Assembly: GCA_964503595.1 (NCBI GenBank)
Contig: CAZDAM010000005.1
Span: 1 to 64,000 of the forward strand
From: CAZDAM01 sp964503595
Lineage (GTDB): Bacteria; Muiribacteriota; UBA6191
Direction of reading: 5' to 3'
Length of the DNA: 64,000 bases
The first letter of the stretch is position 1, and each line of letters begins with the position of its first letter. Below, piece after piece: positions 1-8,135 of this stretch. Position numbers and translations under genes: made by a program. Under the pieces are notes generated by a model, which did not search any database, was not told the origin of the DNA, and worked only from the letters and a program-made list of their open reading frames with translations.

Positions 1-150
1 AGATTCCAGACGGCAAAACGAAAGGAATCGATCTGGCTGTGTAATTGTGTAAAGTGTTCTAGGCTGACAAAAATCCACAAGATGGAGCCCTGGCAGATTG
101 ACTTCCTGAACCTGCTCGGGCCGGAATTCAAGCGCTTCTACCCGACCTGA
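1..150 (+). CDS. Possible C-terminal fragment of an unidentified protein, open at the left window edge
   Basis: Frame 1 is open from the first base to a TGA at 148-150 and would encode the last 49 residues of a protein. The fragment has two close cysteines (CNCVKC) and ends in an aromatic, basic tail (FKRFYPT). I do not recognise the family. The Cys pair could be half of a zinc site, which would fit a transposase or nuclease tail, but that is a guess. The frame may also be open by chance. Low confidence. Confidence 0.25.
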   Translation, partial: RFQTAKRKESIWLCNCVKCSRLTKIHKMEPWQIDFLNLLGPEFKRFYPT

Positions 151-273
151 AAATTATGTGCGGAATGTGAGTTAGACCATTCGGTCTTCATTGATAAAAG
201 CCCGCCTACTACAGTTTTTCTCAGAAAACGGAAGATATGACAGGCCCTGAACTCTTTGCAAAATTCGGGGCAT

Positions 274-321
274 AAAAAAGCCGTCGGAAGAAAACGGTTC
301 TTTTCTTCCGACGGCTTTTTT
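274..321. terminator. Strong bidirectional intrinsic terminator
   Basis: A perfect 21-bp inverted repeat (274-294 and 301-321) surrounds a 6-nt loop. It has an A6 start and T6 end, so both strands give a GC-rich hairpin with a U-tract. It lies just downstream of the minus-strand HEAT-type gene and would also stop rightward transcription from the left edge. Confidence 0.9.
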
Positions 322-326
322 CTTTT

Positions 327-707
327 TCATCGACGGTCCAGATAGCGGCGGATAGCAGCTTTCCCCAAAGCCCGAATCGCTTCGACCTTGGCGGGAGAGT
401 TAGTCTGATGGGAACGGAGCCAGCCTGCCAGGATTGTGGTCAGTTCCGAGGATTTCAGACGAACCAGTTCCTGAATTGTTGCCCGGCGTACTTCCTCATC
501 GTTGGCTTCATGCAGAATCCTGGTCAGAAGCGTGATTCTATCGACCTGCTGACGACTTTTAAGCTCCTTCAAGGCAATCTGAAGAACTTCACTGGAAATG
601 ATCCGACCCTCATGCTTTTTGCGGAAACTCTCCAGAGATTCCGGGCTGATACGGGTACTGTTTTCTTCAAAGAGAGGGTAAAGATCCTTCAAAATCGACT
701 CGGCCAT
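327..707 (-). CDS. Small HEAT-repeat-like protein, function unknown
   Basis: This 126-residue protein has no signal peptide or membrane segment and is almost entirely charged amphipathic helix. The C-terminal half (about residues 65-120) has the look of HEAT/PBS-lyase-type helical repeats, with paired helices such as DEEVRRATIQELVRL followed by another helix pair. The start at 707 is chosen over the upstream Met at 770 because an AGGAG lies 8 nt before it and the upstream residues are Cys/Pro-rich and unlike the rest. A likely sigma-70 promoter lies at 746-775 and a strong terminator at 274-321, so it appears to be a single-gene unit. Such repeats usually mediate protein binding; no partner can be named. 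Confidence 0.6.
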   Translation of the reverse strand: MAESILKDLYPLFEENSTRISPESLESFRKKHEGRIISSEVLQIALKELKSRQQVDRITLLTRILHEANDEEVRRATIQELVRLKSSELTTILAGWLRSHQTNSPAKVEAIRALGKAAIRRYLDRR

Positions 708-745
708 TCCATGTGCTCCTGGTCTTACTGAAAAACTTTTGGGAC

Positions 746-775
746 TACATACAGAATTTCGACATTTCATGACAA
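746..775 (-). promoter_or_regulatory. Candidate sigma-70 promoter for the HEAT-type gene
   Basis: On the minus strand TTGTCA (770-775) and TATGTA (746-751) are separated by 18 bp and sit about 40 nt upstream of the chosen start. Surrounding DNA is A/T-rich. Confidence 0.4.
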
Positions 776-822
776 AAGTCTTATATTTTTGTTTATTTTT
801 GTCGTTATTTGACCTCTGAATC

Positions 823-1872
823 TCATGATATCAGGTGTTTGACATCCTGACATTCATCAAGTCCCCCTACCAGAAGAGTGTCCCCGGTATCCACAACCAT
901 AAGGCCTTTGACGCCAAGAAGAGCAATTTCCCGGTCGGAATTATGACAGACAACCAGATTATTGCGGGATTTGTACTCCCGAAAGGAAAAGCCTCCAATA
1001 CAGGCATTGCCTTTTTCTCCCTTACTGGCAAGTTCCCATAATGATGCGTAACTGCCCACATCACTCCAACCGATATCACAGGGAATCACCAGGACATCCG
1101 AAGATTTCTCCAGAATAGCAGTATCCACCGGGGCTGAAGGCAGGGCCTCAAAAGCTCGGCAGAAGCCTTCCGAGTTCATATCGTTCATATGAGGCTTCAA
1201 TTGCATCAAGCCTTCATAGATGTCCGGTGCCAGACGCCGGTACTGCTCAAGCATGAAATCGGCACGGAAGATAAACATGCCAGCATTCCAGAAGAATTTT
1301 CCAGACTCGACATACTTCTGGGCCGTCATAAAATCCGGCTTTTCTTTGAACTGGGCGACATGGTGGGGTCTGAATCCGTGAAACTCCAGAAAGGAAATCT
1401 GATCTCCGGCTTCGATATAACCATAGCCGGTTTCCGGGGAATTCGGCTCAATGCCAAGAGTGATAATCTTATTCTGCCGGGCAAACTCAACGGCAGCCTG
1501 AATCGTCAGAAGAAATTTAGATTCGCGCCGGATCAGATGATCAGAATGCAGAGATACCACAACAGCTTCCGGGTCATCCATAAGGAGTTTCAGACAGACC
1601 AGCCCCAAAGCCGGAGCCGTATTGCGCCCACAGGGTTCAAGAAGAAGATTTGCTGCCGGAATCGAAGACAGCTTCTCAGCAATCAGGGGCGCATGTGCTG
1701 CACTCGTGGAGATATAGACATCTTTCGGTTCGATAATGGGCCTTACTCTCTCCAGAGTCTCGACAATCATGGGAGATTCGGAAAAAAGCGGAAGAAACTG
1801 CTTGGGATTTTCAGGGGTGCTCAGAGGCCAGAAACGGGTTCCCACTCCACCGGCCAGAATCACGATTTTCAT
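823..1872 (-). CDS. manC: Mannose-1-phosphate guanylyltransferase
   Basis: The enzyme makes GDP-mannose from mannose-1-phosphate and GTP in the cytoplasm, feeding capsule, O-antigen or GDP-fucose synthesis. The 349-residue protein opens with the nucleotidyltransferase signature GGVGTRFWPLS, followed by PKQFL, the EPCGRNTAPA motif and FKEKPD further on; it ends shortly after the catalytic domain, so it is the short form without the phosphomannose-isomerase cupin. The frame stays open upstream to 1932, but homology starts at MKIVILAGG; ATG codons at 1878 and 1872 are both possible. A GDP-L-fucose synthase at 29118-30083 could use its product downstream, though GDP-mannose dehydratase is not in this window. 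Confidence 0.92.
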   Translation of the reverse strand: MKIVILAGGVGTRFWPLSTPENPKQFLPLFSESPMIVETLERVRPIIEPKDVYISTSAAHAPLIAEKLSSIPAANLLLEPCGRNTAPALGLVCLKLLMDDPEAVVVSLHSDHLIRRESKFLLTIQAAVEFARQNKIITLGIEPNSPETGYGYIEAGDQISFLEFHGFRPHHVAQFKEKPDFMTAQKYVESGKFFWNAGMFIFRADFMLEQYRRLAPDIYEGLMQLKPHMNDMNSEGFCRAFEALPSAPVDTAILEKSSDVLVIPCDIGWSDVGSYASLWELASKGEKGNACIGGFSFREYKSRNNLVVCHNSDREIALLGVKGLMVVDTGDTLLVGGLDECQDVKHLIS

Positions 1873-2057
1873 TGCCATGAACTCAGCATAGGCAATCGCT
1901 TCCGCTAATGGCAAGAATTGATTATTTTTCAAGACAAATCATTGTTTTGACTCAAAATGAGCATAGTCTGCTCTGAAAAAATGTCCGTTGGGCAGAGCAC
2001 CGATGCCTTACTTTGAGATATGTCTCTTAAGGGCCCTGAGTTTCTCTGTTCGGCACT

Positions 2058-3617
2058 CTAAATCGATGTTCTGAACATCAAATCAGCCAGATAATCCTGA
2101 TCAATCACCCGGTAATTTCCAGGGACAACCTGCCCGTAAGTGATGTAACTGATTTCCTTGGCGCTTCTTTGCAGAACCGACAGCATACTGCCAAAAGAAC
2201 AGGTCTCATCAAGCTTGGTGAACAAAAGGCAGTCCAGATTCAGATGGTTGAAGGCCTTGATGGTTTCGACCATATCACGGTAACGGGTATTGGCAGCCAG
2301 GCACAGATGGGTCTCAACCTTGTATCTCTGCAGTCCACCATTCAGGAAGGCTTTCAGATTGGTAAAGGCAACATCTCTCTGGGAACGGCCCATGGTATCA
2401 ACCAGGATGACATCCTTATCAGAATGTTTGGCCAGTGCGGACTCGATATCTTCCGGTTCAAAGACCACGTCAAGATCCGCATCCAGAAGCAGACTGTAAT
2501 GCTTCAATTGCTCCAGTCCACCTACCTTGAAGGTGTCCACGGTCAGAAGAGCCACCTTGTTGCCTTTGGTGATCAGGGTATCCGTAAGCTTGGCAATGGT
2601 TGTGGTTTTTCCGACTCCGGTAGGACCGACAAAAACCATGATGCGGGGACTCTCTCCCTCTTTTCTTTTTTCAAGATCCCGAAACACGGAATCCCGGATT
2701 TTCAGAGTGCGTTTCAGTCTTTCACCCAGAACCGACTGCAGGGTCTTGTCGTCTTCCAGAACCGCCAGCTCAACATTTTTCTTCAGATCCGCAACATAGG
2801 TATCTACCAGAGAAGTTTCAAAATCATGCTCCAGCAGCTTTTCCCTGAGTTCTCTTAAATTTTTCTCGGAAACGGTTTCTTCCTTGGCAGTCTGTTCGGC
2901 CTTGCCACCGACAGACATCAAATGAAATTTATTGCTCAGGTCCTGAATGGCATTGCGCATCTGGAACATTTCTTCCTTGAGATCCACTCCCGGTGTATTT
3001 CTGACCGAAGCCGGGTTTGAATCCTCAACTCTGGATTCCTGAGGTCTGGCTTTACTGGCCCTCAATTTTTCCAGAGCAACTTCCTGCTCACGAGCCAGTG
3101 TTGATGCAAAACTATCTCCGGTATGGGTCACAGCAGCTTCCCCCTGAGCATATCCACGGGAACGTACTGACGCAGGAGCCGATCCATAGGCCCTGGCTGC
3201 CTGGGGATGGTTCTTCTTCAAAGCGGCGGTGCGAAGTCCGGAAATAATTTCCTTGAGCTTGTCACTATCCACACTCCCAGGGGTTGCAGAAATTTCCCAT
3301 TTGTTGCCAGCTGGCTGAGAGTTATGACTTAGACTATGATTGTTTTTCAGGAGGTTTTCCAGAAAAGCCTTGCCATCCTGCACACTTTTCTTGGTCGCAG
3401 CCGGACTGGACTCCTGTATAGCCGCACGGGCAGGAATACCAGCAATCACTACATAACGGCGACGCCCAAGAAAGCCCATGATTCCGCCATGGGGAATTTC
3501 CTCAATACTTTCGATCATGCCGGATTCACCGAAATCACGATGAATTTCGAGTTTGGCCGCATCCAGAGAATTCACAACGTACTTCTTGCGATTTTCCAAT
3601 CTGGTGTTTGAATTCAT
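2058..3617 (-). CDS. flhF: Flagellar signal-recognition-type GTPase FlhF
   Basis: FlhF is an SRP-family GTPase that helps position and start assembly of the flagellum at the pole. In this 519-residue protein the N-terminal B region has a small basic domain (GFLGRRRYVVIAG). A long charged linker (about residues 70-230) follows, then the N and G domains. The P-loop is GPTGVGKTTTIAKL and the G3 region VDTMGRSQRD; TKLDE supplies the guanine-specificity motif. It is the last gene of flhA-flhG-flhG-flhF, 4 nt after the second flhG-like gene, so they are probably cotranscribed. In most genomes flhF precedes flhG; here the order is reversed and flhG is doubled. Confidence 0.93.
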   Translation of the reverse strand: MNSNTRLENRKKYVVNSLDAAKLEIHRDFGESGMIESIEEIPHGGIMGFLGRRRYVVIAGIPARAAIQESSPAATKKSVQDGKAFLENLLKNNHSLSHNSQPAGNKWEISATPGSVDSDKLKEIISGLRTAALKKNHPQAARAYGSAPASVRSRGYAQGEAAVTHTGDSFASTLAREQEVALEKLRASKARPQESRVEDSNPASVRNTPGVDLKEEMFQMRNAIQDLSNKFHLMSVGGKAEQTAKEETVSEKNLRELREKLLEHDFETSLVDTYVADLKKNVELAVLEDDKTLQSVLGERLKRTLKIRDSVFRDLEKRKEGESPRIMVFVGPTGVGKTTTIAKLTDTLITKGNKVALLTVDTFKVGGLEQLKHYSLLLDADLDVVFEPEDIESALAKHSDKDVILVDTMGRSQRDVAFTNLKAFLNGGLQRYKVETHLCLAANTRYRDMVETIKAFNHLNLDCLLFTKLDETCSFGSMLSVLQRSAKEISYITYGQVVPGNYRVIDQDYLADLMFRTSI

Positions 3618-3621
3618 AGCT

Positions 3622-4503
3622 TTATCTCTTTCCAGTCATCAAGCCGACAAGCGTATTCAAAAAACTTTGGCCACTTTGAGGTTTGCGCAGGGGCTGCTGA
3701 GCACCGTAGGATTCTGCCAGACGGCTCAAGCAAAGGCTTGCCCTGGAATCCGGATAAACTTCAGTAAATGGTTTCTGAGCCCGAACAGCCTTGGAAACAT
3801 TGGGATCATCCAGAACATATCCCTTATATCCTACTTCCACATTCAGAAACTGGCGGGCAACAGAAATGAGACGGCTGGAAACCCCCTGAGCCTCGGCAGC
3901 AGAAGCTACCCGGTTGACGACAACAGATACCTTGGGAAATTCTTCCGAGTTTCTGGCCAGGGTTTTCACCACCCCATATGCATCGGCCATTGCTGTAGGC
4001 TCGGGAGTGCTGATCAGCAGAACTTCATCTGCATAATTCAAAAATTCGATGACATTGCTGGAAAGTCCGGCACCGGTATCAATCAGCATCACATCTGCAT
4101 ACTGCCTAAGCTGGGCCAGGGAACGCAGAAAATCCATGCGGGATTCAGTGGGCAGATCCGCCAGATTGGCAATCCCCGAACCTCCGGCAATCAGGCGCAC
4201 ATTCCGGTTGATCGGCTGTACAATATCCAGAAGGCGTTTCTTGCCCTGAAGCACATGCCAAAGCGTGTGATGGGGACGGATTCCAAACAGGACATCCAGA
4301 TTGGCAAGCCCCAGATCCGCATCCAAAACAATAATCTTCTTGCCTGCGGCCCCAAGGCGAAGCGCCAGGTTGACACTCAGGCTCGATTTGCCAACTCCCC
4401 CCTTACCGGAGGTTACTGCCAGAGTCAGGCAGCGATCAGCCGGAATATCTGCCCCGGCTACCTGATTGATTGCATCCATGTTCATAGTCATTGTCGCATT
4501 CAT
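3622..4503 (-). CDS. flhG: FlhG-type MinD/ParA ATPase (second copy, next to flhF)
   Basis: FlhG is a membrane-associated MinD-like ATPase that controls flagellar number and stimulates the FlhF GTPase. This 293-residue copy has the deviant Walker A GKGGVGKSS, the Walker-type ADLGLANLD and the switch region DTGAGLS. About 28 residues precede the ATPase core; known FlhGs carry a DQA-type FlhF-activating helix there, and MDAINQVAG is a possible but imperfect counterpart. About 45 residues follow the core, ending in a hydrophobic/basic stretch (FLNTLVGLMTGKR) that could bind membrane like a MinD helix. It starts 8 nt after the first copy and adjoins flhF, so it is the better candidate for the true FlhG. 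Confidence 0.85.
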   Translation of the reverse strand: MNATMTMNMDAINQVAGADIPADRCLTLAVTSGKGGVGKSSLSVNLALRLGAAGKKIIVLDADLGLANLDVLFGIRPHHTLWHVLQGKKRLLDIVQPINRNVRLIAGGSGIANLADLPTESRMDFLRSLAQLRQYADVMLIDTGAGLSSNVIEFLNYADEVLLISTPEPTAMADAYGVVKTLARNSEEFPKVSVVVNRVASAAEAQGVSSRLISVARQFLNVEVGYKGYVLDDPNVSKAVRAQKPFTEVYPDSRASLCLSRLAESYGAQQPLRKPQSGQSFLNTLVGLMTGKR

Positions 4504-4510
4504 GATTCCA

Positions 4511-5323
4511 TCAGGAGTGGATCAGGCCAATTACCTTTTCCACAAAACCCTCCGCCCTTGATGCCTCGGCTTCATTGCCTTCCAGACGATGTACCATACT
4601 CAGCAGATGTTTAGCCGCAAGAGACTCAGGTGACTCAAAAGCAAAAGGCTTCTGCCTTCGTGTTGCTGCCTGAATTTCCCTGGATTCCGGAATCCAGCCC
4701 AGCCAGTCCAGATGACCAGCCAGAAAGCGACGGACTGCCATTCTGAGTTTATTTTCTACCGTACGGGCTTCCCAGGCACTACGGGCCCGATTCACCATCA
4801 GCCAGACCTGGGGACTCAAATCAGGGTTTTCATTCAAAACCTTGAATAGTCCATAGGCATCTCCCATGGAAGTGGGCTCCGGAGTAGCCGTTAAAATCAG
4901 CTCCCTGCACAGGGAACAGAAAAATGTGACATGCGTTCCAAGGCCAGCCGCCATATCCACCAGAAGATAATCAAAGGAAGCTGAGAATTCATGGAGTTCC
5001 GCTAGAAAACGATGACGCTCTTCCTGATTAAGACTGGTCAGATCTGCCTCACCACTGGAACCCGGTAGAATCATCAGACCGCAGGGACCTTCTACAGCAA
5101 GCTCGGCGAGACTCAGACCGGAGTGGAGCCATTCCCCCAGATCAGTTTCCGGATCCATACCAAGTGAAATACAGACATTACCAAGCCCCAGATCTCCATC
5201 CAGAAGAAGGACTCTGCGACCCATACGGGCCAGTTCCAGAGCCAGCCCGACTGTCATGGTGGTTTTTCCCACACCGCCCTTGCCGGAGCCTACTGCAATT
5301 CTTCTGGTCGTAGACAAACTCAC
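4511..5323 (-). CDS. FlhG/MinD-like ATPase (first copy, next to flhA)
   Basis: This 270-residue ParA/MinD-family ATPase is related to the following gene but clearly diverged. It has the deviant Walker A GKGGVGKTT, the DGDLGLGNV motif and the switch region DMAAGLG. Only a few residues precede the ATPase core, so it lacks an FlhF-activating N-terminal helix, but it ends in a short amphipathic-looking helix (VEKVIGLIHS). Its start overlaps the flhA stop by 4 nt, showing translational coupling. Context points to flagellar placement or number. It could be an FlhG paralogue that pairs with the second copy or an unrelated MinD-like positioning ATPase; sequence alone cannot decide. Confidence 0.78.
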   Translation of the reverse strand: MSLSTTRRIAVGSGKGGVGKTTMTVGLALELARMGRRVLLLDGDLGLGNVCISLGMDPETDLGEWLHSGLSLAELAVEGPCGLMILPGSSGEADLTSLNQEERHRFLAELHEFSASFDYLLVDMAAGLGTHVTFFCSLCRELILTATPEPTSMGDAYGLFKVLNENPDLSPQVWLMVNRARSAWEARTVENKLRMAVRRFLAGHLDWLGWIPESREIQAATRRQKPFAFESPESLAAKHLLSMVHRLEGNEAEASRAEGFVEKVIGLIHS

Positions 5324-7506
5324 TCCATCCCGATGTGGCCAATGGCCTCAATTTGTACATCCACGACGATTTCGTTATAGGAGAGAACCGCCATCTGAGG
5401 CGCTACCCGCTCAATCATTTTCTTAAAATGAGGACGAATGATGGGGGAGCAGGCCAGAACAGGATGAAGCCCCTTGACCAGCATCTGCTCAACCTGCTCA
5501 TTGGTATTCTGATGCACTTTCTGCCAGGCCGCAGGGTCCAGAGCCTGGTGGATCGAGCCGGACTTCTGTACGGCATCGACCAGACGCTGCTCAAGCTCTC
5601 CATCCAGAGTCAGTACGTTCAAAACCCCGTCCATGACAAATTCATGAGTAATCTGGCGAGCCAGAGCCTGGCGGACAAACTCGCAAAGAGTATCGATATC
5701 CTTCACCTGAGAAATGGTGTCGGCAATAGCCTCCAGAATAGTTCCCAGATTGCGGATCGAAACATTTTCCTTCAAAAGCATCTGAAGAACTTTCTGCACA
5801 AGTCCAAGACGCTCGGCCGAACCATCTGGAATCACGGCTTCAATCACCGCTGGCATGCGTTCCTTGAGCTTATCAATCAGCTGCTGGGTTTCCTGGCGAC
5901 CGAGAATCTCACCGGCATGACGTTTGATCAGTTCTGTGAGATGGGTTGCGATGACGGATGGGGAATCGACTACTGTATAGCCGTTCATCTCCGCTTTATC
6001 GCGAAGCTCTTCTTCAATCCAGATGGCATCAAAACCGAAGGCAGGCTCCCGATCCGGAACTCCTTCAATCGACTCGGTCACCATTCCGGGATCCATGGCC
6101 AGGAACATATCAGGGTTGACCCGGGCCGCTCCGATTTCAATTCCTTTCAGCTTGATGGAATAAGTGTTGGGAGGAAGGGTCAGATTATCCCGGATACGAA
6201 CAGCTGGCACCACCAGGCCAAGCTCCATGGCCATCTGACGACGAATCATCTTGATCCGGTTGAGCAGATCGCCACCCTGATTGGGATCCGCCATCGGGAT
6301 CAGGCCATAGCCGATTTCAAGCTCCAGAGTATCGACCTGAAGAAGGGATGTCACATCTTCCGGCTGGGAGGAATCTGCCTGGGCTCCATCCTCATCATCG
6401 CCGGAAGCTCCGCCAATATCTCCAGCGGAAGTACCCGCCCCGCCCCTGGGAGCAGACCCCCTCCCCTGAGGCCCGCCAGCCATGGCCAGCTGCTCCTCGG
6501 AAGGGGTCATCAGCCAGCCAACGAGACCAAGAGCCACGGAAATCAGAATAAAGGGAATTTTAGGCAGCCCCGGAATCAGTGCAAAGAGAGCAAAGACTGC
6601 GGAGGCAATCATGATAGCCTTGGGACGTCCCAGCAGCTGATCAAACAGGTCTCCACCGAGATTCTTCTCGGAAGCGCCGCGGGTCACCACGATACCGGTT
6701 GCTACGGAAATCAGAAGAGAGGGAATGATTGAAACCAGTCCGTCCCCCACAGTCAGAATCGTATACGTGGAAGCAACTTCGGCAATGGATTTGAAAGACC
6801 CGCTCATCCAGCCAATCAGAATACCACCGACAATATTGATCACCGTGATGATGATCCCGGCAATCGTGTCCCCTTTCACGAATTTGGATGCACCATCCAT
6901 CGCTCCGTAGAAGTCAGCGGTTTTCTGGATTTTCTCCCGGCGGGTCCGTGCAGTATTTTCATCTATCAGGCCAGCATTCAGATCCGCATCAATGGCCATC
7001 TGCTTGCCGGGCATAGCATCCAGGGTAAAGCGAGCCGCAACCTCGGCCACCCTTTCGGAGCCTTTGGTGATCACCATGAACTGAACCACTACAAGAATAA
7101 TAAAGATGATAATCCCCACCACATAATTGCCTCCGACCACGAAATTCCCGAAAGCCCGCACAACCTCGCCATCAAAACTGGCTCCATTCAGAAGAATCAG
7201 ACGGGTTGAGCTGATATTCAGGGCCAGACGAAAAAGGGTCGTAACCAGAAGCAGAGCCGGGAATACAGAGAACTCGAGGGCATCATCCAGATAAGTGGTT
7301 GTCAGGACCAGGACGAGAGCCACTGCCAGATTCACACTCATGAGCATGTCCAGAAGGAAGCTGGGCAGAGGAATGACCATCATAATCACAACGGACACGA
7401 CGGAAAGCGCGACCATCAGGTCCGCATTCTGCATTATGTAACCAAAGCCTCCGCGCAGGTGTTGCGTGATCGTCGGTCTGGGAGCTGCTTCACTTGGGGA
7501 ACTCAT
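5320..7506 (-). CDS. flhA: Flagellar type III export-gate protein FlhA
   Basis: FlhA is the large inner-membrane subunit of the flagellar type III secretion gate; its cytoplasmic domain docks export chaperones. The 728-residue protein has an N-terminal multi-helix membrane half with the FHIPEP-family signature region (RVAEVAARFTLDAMPGKQMA). A Gly/Ser/acidic linker follows (about residues 350-390), then the cytoplasmic domain with EPAFGFDAIWIEE and the GEILGRQETQ motif. The frame is open to 7647. The start at 7506 (MSSPSEAAP) is chosen from the usual N-terminal length; an ATG at 7515 is also possible and neither has a clear ribosome site. It heads flhA-flhG-flhG-flhF and is divergent from the flgJ-type gene. 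Confidence 0.95.
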   Translation of the reverse strand: MSSPSEAAPRPTITQHLRGGFGYIMQNADLMVALSVVSVVIMMVIPLPSFLLDMLMSVNLAVALVLVLTTTYLDDALEFSVFPALLLVTTLFRLALNISSTRLILLNGASFDGEVVRAFGNFVVGGNYVVGIIIFIILVVVQFMVITKGSERVAEVAARFTLDAMPGKQMAIDADLNAGLIDENTARTRREKIQKTADFYGAMDGASKFVKGDTIAGIIITVINIVGGILIGWMSGSFKSIAEVASTYTILTVGDGLVSIIPSLLISVATGIVVTRGASEKNLGGDLFDQLLGRPKAIMIASAVFALFALIPGLPKIPFILISVALGLVGWLMTPSEEQLAMAGGPQGRGSAPRGGAGTSAGDIGGASGDDEDGAQADSSQPEDVTSLLQVDTLELEIGYGLIPMADPNQGGDLLNRIKMIRRQMAMELGLVVPAVRIRDNLTLPPNTYSIKLKGIEIGAARVNPDMFLAMDPGMVTESIEGVPDREPAFGFDAIWIEEELRDKAEMNGYTVVDSPSVIATHLTELIKRHAGEILGRQETQQLIDKLKERMPAVIEAVIPDGSAERLGLVQKVLQMLLKENVSIRNLGTILEAIADTISQVKDIDTLCEFVRQALARQITHEFVMDGVLNVLTLDGELEQRLVDAVQKSGSIHQALDPAAWQKVHQNTNEQVEQMLVKGLHPVLACSPIIRPHFKKMIERVAPQMAVLSYNEIVVDVQIEAIGHIGME

Positions 7507-7579
7507 GAAAGTCATTCTACAAATCGGCAGATCGGTTGTAAACAAATTCGGACCCATTGCCGATGGAATTGTATTTACT

Positions 7580-7607
7580 TTGACGAAAACCCTGATTTCA
7601 TGATAGT
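7580..7607 (+). promoter_or_regulatory. Candidate sigma-70 promoter for the flgJ-type gene
   Basis: TTGACG (7580-7585) and GATAGT (7602-7607) are 16 bp apart in the 221-bp divergent space between flhA and the flgJ-type gene. The -35 box is good and the -10 box moderate. No clear flhA promoter was picked out on the other strand. Confidence 0.35.
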
Positions 7608-7727
7608 TTTCAAATTGTAAGATTCTCGTCTGGAGACGCATCGGCAAGGATTGCAGAATCCTTCTTCCTGGTGTATTGTTTGTGCGGCAGGCCGGCGGCC
7701 GTCTCCCCCAAGCTTAGGACCCAATTC

Positions 7728-8135
7728 ATGAAAAAAGTCCAAAGTATCCCCAGAGCAGAAATCCCTGCTGTGAAGCGGGAGCTTGAACGTCTGAAACAAG
7801 CCTCTGAAGATTTCGAGCAGGTTCTGGTGCGTATGATGCTGAAGGAAATGCAGAAGAACATGAAGGGCGGACTTTTGGATGGAGGAGATTACCAGAAAAT
7901 GTTCGAGGACATGCTTCTGGATGAACGTGCCCGTTCCATGACCCAGACAGGTCAATTCGGCCTGGCCCGACAAATTTTTGATCAGTTGAAGCCCCAGATC
8001 CTCTCCCAGGATGGAGCTAACACTGAAGAAGCCCCCCCCCCGCTTCGGGGACAAACCCTGGAAGAACTGTATCACCAGGTGACCATGGAAAGGATCGCAA
8101 ATGAAAATCGGCGTACCTCGGGAGATCAAGAATAA
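7728..8135 (+). CDS. flgJ: Rod-binding protein, FlgJ N-terminal type
   Basis: FlgJ's N-terminal domain caps the growing flagellar rod. This 135-residue protein contains only that domain (about residues 20-85: FEQVLVRMMLKEMQKN, then FEDMLLDERARSM) and lacks the C-terminal muramidase found in enterobacterial FlgJ, so another enzyme must open the wall. ATG 7728 is chosen over 7671 because an AGGA lies about 9 nt upstream and the upstream residues are unlike the family. A run of ten C residues (8032-8041) lies in the C-terminal coding region. The 3' end overlaps the alanine dehydrogenase start by 35 nt in another frame. It is divergent from flhA. Confidence 0.82.
   Translation: MKKVQSIPRAEIPAVKRELERLKQASEDFEQVLVRMMLKEMQKNMKGGLLDGGDYQKMFEDMLLDERARSMTQTGQFGLARQIFDQLKPQILSQDGANTEEAPPPLRGQTLEELYHQVTMERIANENRRTSGDQE

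Noticed and set aside
1189..1908. 239-codon plus-strand frame opposite manC
   Set aside because: It is a shadow of manC: the minus-strand protein has clear nucleotidyltransferase motifs, while this frame has basic, low-complexity composition.
3553..4614. 353-codon plus-strand frame opposite flhG and the flhF start
   Set aside because: The minus-strand genes are clear ATPases with Walker motifs; the plus frame shows no domain.
5335..6732. 465-codon plus-strand frame opposite flhA
   Set aside because: It lies wholly inside a well-supported flhA and has no recognisable domain; composition is typical of an antisense shadow.
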